Below are positions 58,140-64,000 of a stretch of DNA of 64,000 nt, piece after piece. Both the position numbers and the translations under genes were made by a program. The DNA is from Isoetes taiwanensis (Eukaryota; Streptophyta; Lycopodiopsida; Isoetales; Isoetaceae). The notes under the pieces were generated by a model. The model saw only the letters and a list, made by a program, of their open reading frames with translations, was not told where the DNA came from and searched no databases. Numbering within the stretch: position 1 is the stretch's first letter; every line of letters starts with the position of its first letter. The stretch is taken from the NCBI GenBank assembly GCA_021234155.1, contig JAJEKV010000017.1, positions 11,041,525 to 11,105,524 of the forward strand, in the 5' to 3' direction.

Positions 58140-59215
58140 TTCTTAAATTTTAGATTCATCCTTTGAATCGTTGGTCGTGTCTCTTCTTGCTCTTTCTTGC
58201 TAGCATAAAGGTACGAAAGGTCCCGTTTAGTTTTGTGTGCAATTTGTTGACAAGAATGGATTTGAACCGGATTGCCGAGCTAGGGGAATAACCGTATGTG
58301 GAAGAATATCTAGATATCTTGCACCAGGCTTTGGGGAGTAGTTTGGTGGCTGTGCGTGTTCTATGTCTAGCCAACTTCAGGTTGATAGCATAGGGCTCCC
58401 CAACAATGCATAAGGTCCAAATTTTCATGTAGTAGTGGCAGCTTCTTTGAGCACGGTGGCAGTCTGTTCTTACGCATGGATGTGTTTAGGTGATGATATG
58501 GATGGTATTTGGCATTCTTGAGGATAATGTGGACAATTTGGCAACCAATTTGGCACTAGTGCATATAACAATAGATCTTTTATGCAATGACTTGGATAAT
58601 TTACTCTTACATACTTGTTTGAAGAAAATGTGCACTTTCTCTTTCTAGCTTAGCTTTTAAAGAGAGAAGATGGTCCTAGACCATGGAAATAGCAAAATTT
58701 GGTGGGATTTTTTGCTTTTTTTCGAAGGTGGTGAATGTGTGATGCATGTATAGTGTGTTTTGACTAGAAAAAGACTCTTTGCCAACTTGAGCTAGGGAAA
58801 ATGATGATGAGGCATGAAGATGTGGGTTAAGAAGCATGTATGGTGTTCATGAATGGGATTGAGGTGGTAGGATCATGTAAGAAGCCTTGGGAAATTGAAC
58901 TCATGCCAAAATGATTTGGAACTAGCCACATAACAAAGAATCTTGAGGGATCTTCCAAACTTCAATCTTGAGGGGTCTTCCAAACTCTAAACTCAACGTC
59001 ACTTGCTTGAATCTTACCCTCCTTGCTACACTTGCATGATATCCAATGAATGTCCTTCCCTTGGCTCTTCAACAAAGGTGTCAACTTGTGATCTTCAAAT
59101 ATGGGAGTCTTAAAACTTCTAGCTCTTGCAACACATATATTAGTCAAATGTTAGACAAAGATGTGCAAATTGTGTGCATTCCTCTTCTATGCTGCCAAAA
59201 TCCTGTTGGGAATGC
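58140..59215. other. No gene recognised
   Basis: AT-rich. A doubled GGRTCTTCCAAACTYYAA word lies near 58950-58990. It might contain decayed upstream exons of the PATROL1-like fragment, but none is readable. Confidence 0.4.
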
Positions 59216-59217
59216 AG

Positions 59218-59701
59218 AAACAAAGCTGGTATTCTGGGATATGAGAAAGATATTTATTGATGACCTTTATAAACGTAGTGTCGCAACAGCACGCACAGAG
59301 ATTGTTGTTCACAGCCTTGATCCAGTAAGAATCGACTCTTGTAATGAGCATTATGCATATATTACAAACTTGTTCATGGTCAAAGGAAAAGGATTGCATA
59401 CATATGATATATTTCATAATAACATGAGTTGACTGGGGTGTGATTTTAATAGGCCTTAGGTGAACTCTGCGAGTTGATTGTTGGACCATTAAGAGTTAGA
59501 GTTGTATTAGGACTACTGCAAGCGTCGTTCGTAAGTTCATATCTTGTTTGTTGCTTACCTCCTTTTTCTTGGTGTAATAGAGAATTAACCAAATTGCATT
59601 TACCAGAAAGGATTTTCATGCATGCTGCTGGATGGCAGTCCTTCATGTGCATTTGACCCAGTGATATCAGCATGTTAGAAGAAGATTTGAGAGTACTAGA
59701 A
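59218..59701 (+). pseudogene. PATROL1-like (DUF810/MUN-domain) gene fragment, three exons with a frameshift
   Basis: PATROL1-type MUN-domain proteins help deliver membrane cargo such as proton pumps in plants (known for the family). Exon A, 59218-59324 (acceptor AATGCAG, donor CCA/GTAAGA), reads TKLVFWDMRKIFIDDLYKRS, like the family's VFWDL-xxFxxxLYKxSV. Exon B, 59453-59530 (acceptor TTAATAG, donor GTAAGTTC, 26 codons), reads ALGELCELIVGPLRVRVVLG and LLQASF, matching LCxxIVxPLRDRxVxxLLQAS. Exon C, 59607-59701, reads GFSCMLLDGSPSCAFDP; a one-base loss after DP shifts the frame, and the other frame continues SDISMLEEDLRVLE up to donor GTCAGT. The next expected block (FFxxGGDGLPR) and all other exons are absent. 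It is a remnant or captured piece; splice sites are preserved. Confidence 0.8.
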
Positions 59702-60429
59702 GTCAGTTTTTTTTCTTTTCCTACCTCTAGACTGAATGTTGTGTTAACTTTCACTTCTTGAATTAAGACCTTGGAAATGTTCAGATAGCATTGACTAACA
59801 AAAAAATGGTATATGTTTACATGCATGCTTAATTTAAAAATCCCCTCCAGATAAATACAAGATCAAATCATTTGTGAACAACAGGCCTAGAACTTGAGGC
59901 AATCAAACTGGGACTGCTTTTTGCTCAACCAACTAATAACTGCAGATCCAAAATTAAATGCACAGGCCTTTATGGACCTCCAATCATTCTGAAATTTCCA
60001 TGTGGTTGTACTAGCCTATTGTATGGGTCCATTTCCTATTGGCCTTTGTGGGCATTAAAAAATCTATTTTATTTTTATTAAAAAATCTATATTTTATCAA
60101 AAGATATGATTTTGGCATGTGCAACTTTTCTATTAAAGGTTCCAATCAGAAAAGCATAATTGTGGTAGGTTGGCAGAAGTCAAAATAACTATTTATTGCA
60201 ACTACTGACATAGTATTAAGAGATGGGAAAAGCTTCAATCCATTAGAAATGGACTTTCTATATCTTGGCTGATCATTGTTGTGTAAGCCTTTATGTTCGA
60301 AAAAGAAAGAAAACCCTTTTTTACGATATATAAAAATGGTGGAGGAGTAAGTCTTGTAACCATTGTCAATAAAGCTCTATTGCTCCTCTTTGTTTCTTTG
60401 GGATCTCATTAACTACTGTGATATTGTAC
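59702..60429. other. No gene; flank with a TATA-like word before the RPA-like ORF
   Basis: AT-rich. GATATATAAAAATGG near 60325 and TCAATAAAGCTC near 60366 sit 60-110 bp before the ATG at 60430. They could be promoter or old 3' UTR signals. Confidence 0.35.
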
Positions 60430-61660
60430 ATGGCATCATCTACTGGCACCAAGCGCGCGGCAGGCGAGGATTTTGTTGATATGCCTAATCCGAAGTCAAC
60501 AAAGGTGGTTCAGAAATCAACTTTTTTGTTCGCTGCTCCTAGAAACGAGATACGTGTGCTCGTTCTAATCCAGTACGGCAATTTGCTACGAGCAATATCT
60601 AAGAGTTACAGGGCGTTGAATGTGGATGTCATAGACGAGTATGCAATGCACACAATCATGGTAACGAGGAACGGAGCGTGGAATCGCAAACTATGTTGAG
60701 ACCAGAGTTTTGGGTCTCCATACATAATTTCGGTGTAAGGAAGAGAAATTCATTGTATGAGTTCGAAATTTGTGTAAACACCATAAAGATCCTAAGGAAC
60801 ACTGATGTGGCATCCATTGAAGGGCCTAGAGTTCTGCTTTCTTTGCCCACAGATGGTGCAAACATTTAATCATTGTTAGGCACGACCCATGACCACTCTA
60901 TATACCTCAATCTGCTAGTTGTTATTATCGGGGTCAAAGAACATGAAATGTTCCTTTGTTTGCTAGTCGCAGATGGGTGTGGCGAAAAGGATGTTGCAGA
61001 ATTGAAGTTTTGGCCTGATTAGGGACATGTTTTTGAGAAGCTCAGATGCTTGTTTATCTTAGGGCATAAACCCATTGTCTTATTCAAAACCTTGAAGATC
61101 AGTACGTTCCGTGGCCAAATTAGTTTAACATCTGCAGAGGCTACAATGGCATTCAAGATTGTAGAGGACGCAGTGTCAAGCTGGTTTTCGGATGAATTAT
61201 GGTTTCCAGACGATGAGATAGTGGCGACACTTACGAACAAAGTCTTTGCAACACATGGCTTCTTCTTTGATACAGCTTTCTACTAATCAAATATTTTTGG
61301 ATGTGTAGGTCTCGGGCACATTGAGATTGAATACAACTGGTGAGAACAAAGTCGTGAAGATGTGCAATGGTTGCAATAAGGTAGTATTGGACAGTGTCTG
61401 TGAGAGGTGCGGGAAGGACGACCTGACGGAAGAGTTAACAATGTTCGATGATATTGACACTGGATGCAAGACGCTAAATGTGACATTGGTGGTAGCATTG
61501 CTTGACAAATTCCTTGGCTATCCATTAGGAGACATTGGCTAAAATGAAGGCAGATCCTCGATCATTGCGTCAAAGCGTATTGAAGAACCGTGGTAAATGC
61601 TCATTCGAGTTGAACCACGGACTACAAATCATTGCCTTCGACAGGGCCTAGATTCATTGC
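60430..61660 (+). pseudogene. RPA1-like single-strand-DNA-binding protein remnant (OB folds plus zinc ribbon)
   Basis: RPA-type proteins coat single-stranded DNA. ATG at 60430 opens MASSTGTKRAAGEDFVDMPN, with a small basic patch, to a stop at 60697-60699. Overlapping frames continue to about 61660. In order: an OB-like stretch FWVSIHNFGVRKRNSLYEFE; LLVVIIGVKEHE and LLVADGCGEKDVAELKFWPD, matching the RPA core dVIGxV and L-D-xxG-xxxxLW; FKTLKISTFRGQISLTSAEA, matching the KxARVSDFxGxSLSt strand; then a four-Cys ribbon C-x2-C-x7-C-x2-C (MCNGCNKVVLDSVCERCGKD) before the last OB part. At least three frame breaks and a stop after KFWPD. The introns of a normal plant RPA1 gene are not needed to read it. 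It may come from a Helitron, which in plants often carries RPA-like genes, or from a retrocopy. Confidence 0.65.
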
Positions 61661-61664
61661 TCAC

Positions 61665-63485
61665 GTATTCGAAAAACATATAACCTAAATTTACTGAACA
61701 AACACCATACTTATTGTTCGTTTACGATTTTGTGCATCCTGTTATGGGGCGTTCTTGGATCCAACCTAGCCTGACAGGATACTTCTTGAAGAAAAAGAGC
61801 ATCTGGAAAACCTTCTCTGATCCTAGAGCATATATTCTGGATAAATAAGATGTTCAGAACAATACTACTGTACTTTCCTTTAATGAAATAGGTATCAAAT
61901 TCATTTATGTTGTGTTACAGATTCAACTAGAATTCGAACTTATTATATCAAATTTGAACTTAAAATGCAAAGCTCCTCTGCTTCTTCTAGATATGATGCT
62001 AGAAAATCAGGAAGCCAGGATACTCATAATGTCTATGGAGAAACACAACAACAATGCTATTGTAGGCAGCCAAGGATCGCAACATATCTCCTAGGATAAA
62101 AGCAATACAATATCAAAAAGAAAACAATAAGTATTCTAATAACATGAGTAAGCAGGTGTTTCATGGCCACAAGAAATTTATAGGGGATGTTAGTGAAGTA
62201 GCGGCCTCGACACTCTATATAAGTATTCCATCTTCATTACCCAACAATCATGATACCATGTGCAACAAAAGATACAATGTATAGCTTGTAATTTAAAACA
62301 GTAAAAAGTTTTTATATTTTAAACCTTTGTAAAACTACCATTCTGGAATTGTGCATAGATGCAGAATAATCCGCCACATATTTATCTTGAACAACAATTT
62401 CCATGATGAAACAAGAGGATTTATATTTTAATCCTCGTCGTCCATTCATGATGTAGGTAAAACATACGAAATCTAAAACTTATGAACTGCATTCAGATCT
62501 TAATGTTCAAATATACCAATATAGACTCGTCCCCACAACTTTTTGTAACCTCATCGCTGTTGAATATGTTGCTCGCACCATGATGTACAAGATTCACTAG
62601 AATTACAAGGATCCATAAAGGAGGAATGAGCCAAGGAACCCAGAATCTGTTGATGCAATGTCGAGGCCGCCTTGATTTGCAGTACAAGGCCCCTAGCTCT
62701 GCACTGATAAGAAGTCTTGAAGAATATAAAGCCCATTCATCTAGGAGCTCATTCCTAGGTAGACTTAAACAAAAAATACCATCTACTAGTGCCTGCCGCA
62801 TTGTTGGGAGTGCCTTCATTACTTCAACAAATTCTGGAGAACTTCTCAAAGTCGCAAATCTGATGAGGAGGCTCAAAAAACATATAGCCCATTTTCTGGG
62901 AGCTCATCCCCAGGAAGACTAAACTAAAATACTCCACTAGTACCGCATTAGTGAGAAATTCCCTCATTCAAGATTGTAATTCCTGTAATTCTCTGACATA
63001 AGATCTTTCTAATCATCAATTCTAGAGGTTGAATCTTTCTGCTAGCAAGAAAGAGCGGAATGGAGGGGCCATAGATAAATTCTTTCTCTGAAGAACAAAT
63101 TTTAATTTACCCTGTTGAAAATAGAATGCAAATAGTCTTCTTTACCTAAACTTGCTGCAGATTTCGTTATTTGTCTTATAGGCCAGCATCCAAATGGATC
63201 TATCACTTCGACGTGTCTGTGCAATCAAGACATAGTGCAAGCACCAAAGAATGAAACCTCGTTAGAGGATTACCTGCTACAAGACTGTCACCGAAAAGAA
63301 AAGTATTTGCAAAATTTCAACATATTTTTCCTTCTGCCTACTTCTGGCAAATAAAGAATACGGCCTTGCCAGCCCCAAAACCCCGATTTGCCTCTGCAAT
63401 CCTTCCGCTGTGCTGGCCAGTGAAGGGAAGGGCGGCTACTGCCCCAGCCGGCCAAGAACAGCGCCATAACCGCCCAATCGACTTG
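61665..63485. other. No gene recognised; weak ~170-bp duplication
   Basis: GCCCATTYWTCTRGGAGCTCAT, CCTAGGTAGACTTAAAC / CCAGGAAGACTAAACT and ACTAGTRCC-GCCGCATT recur at about 62727-62820 and 62888-62970. The long minus-strand frame across the first copy (62493-62876) has no recognisable motif. Confidence 0.45.
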
Positions 63486-63490
63486 CCATG

Positions 63491-63630
63491 CCATTCTACA
63501 AAGGAACATCATGTCAATATTTGCATATTCTTTTGTTAACTGTTGCATGAGTTCCCATGACATTCTACAAAGGAATATCATGTCAATATTTGCATATTCT
63601 TTTGTTAACTGTTGCATGAGTTCTCTCACG
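63491..63630. repeat. 69-bp tandem duplication
   Basis: CATTCTACAAAGGAAYATCA, GTCAATATTTGCATATTC and TTTTGTTAACTGTTGCATGA are present twice, at 63492 and 63561, with two substitutions. The repeated peptide on the minus strand is a by-product. Confidence 0.9.
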
Positions 63631-63754
63631 ATAAGAAATCAAAAGATATAGGAGAGTAACTAAGAACTTTATATATGATAATTACTCAAATAGTATTTGA
63701 ATATGAACCCAATTTATTTTTTTTATTGAAGGACGTCATTCTATTCATCATCAC

Positions 63755-64000
63755 ATCATGAGTACATTCTACATCCCTTTATTCTACATATCACATGAAA
63801 GCCAATCCACTACCTAGGCGCGATATGCTAGGAACATGAGTACATTCTACATCCCTTTATTCTACATATCACATGAAAGCCAATCCACTACCTAGGCGCG
63901 ATATGCTAGGAACATGAGTACATTCTACATCCCTTTATTCTACATATCACATGAAAGCCAATCCACTACCTAGGCGCGATATGCTAGGAGCTGCTTTGCA
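63755..64000. repeat. 78-bp tandem repeat, at least 3 units, runs off the window
   Basis: Units start CATGAGTACATTCTACATCC at 63757, 63835 and 63913; units 2 and 3 look identical. The unit includes CCTAGGCGCGATATGCTAGG. The array is preceded by TTTTTTTTATTGAAGGACG (about 63717-63735), like the minus-strand LINE tail start at 17640, so the unit may have grown from a LINE 3' end. Confidence 0.9.

Noticed and set aside
62493-62876. 127-residue minus-strand ORF as a gene
   Set aside because: It overlaps a degenerate duplication, has no known motif, and its frame ends without splice signals I trust.
63492-64000. Regular repeats as a CRISPR array
   Set aside because: Units are directly adjacent without spacers, in a plant nuclear context; these are simple tandem duplications.

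Overview
The window reads as nuclear DNA of a land plant with a large, repeat-rich genome. The genes have many GT-AG introns, the background is AT-rich, and mobile-element debris is abundant. PLS-type PPR remnants with the MYAKCG signature, a MUN-domain (PATROL1-like) fragment and a plant-type class 3 lipase point to a plant. The very sparse gene content and PPR debris would suit a fern or other seed-free plant, but that is inference; no species can be named.

Layout. 1-9 kb: degenerate repeats, a palindrome chain, an orphan acidic exon (minus) and a PEBP-domain gene fragment (7.7 kb). 9-25 kb: LINE 3' tails, two oppositely oriented copies of one LTR family (10.7-12.0 kb minus; 20.6-22.9 kb plus), a broken PPR gene (18.4-19.5 kb), two arrays of a ~300-bp satellite, and a satellite built of heat-shock-element-like pentamers (23 kb). 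27.2-30.6 kb, minus: an intact three-exon DENND6-like gene. 32.4-33.5 kb, minus: 3' exons of a class 3 lipase, with a 5'-truncated L1-type LINE (33.8-37.05 kb, 14-bp target-site duplication) on their 5' side. 38.5-40.3 kb: a decayed Helitron/Helentron-type module (PIF1-like helicase plus endonuclease-like part). 44.8-45.06 kb: a dense palindrome cluster. 45.29-56.07 kb, plus: an intact RFC1 gene of 23 exons, whose 4.8-kb intron 13 holds a degenerate LINE of a different clade. 57.7-58.1 kb: a 452-bp foldback element. 59.2-59.7 kb: a PATROL1-like fragment. 60.4-61.7 kb: a broken RPA-like single-strand-binding ORF. 62-64 kb: tandem repeats.

How it works together. RFC1 (clamp loader for PCNA) and the DENND6-like protein (Rab exchange factor class) are the two genes that look functional. 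They are unrelated housekeeping functions and form no operon or pathway cluster. Most of the rest is mobile-element material. The PIF1-like helicase/endonuclease module and the RPA-like ORF are the kinds of proteins Helitrons carry, so they may be remnants of related elements, although they lie 20 kb apart with RFC1 between them. Exon coordinates for RFC1 and the DENND6-like gene were worked out by hand from splice sites and reading phase; all phases close without a stop.
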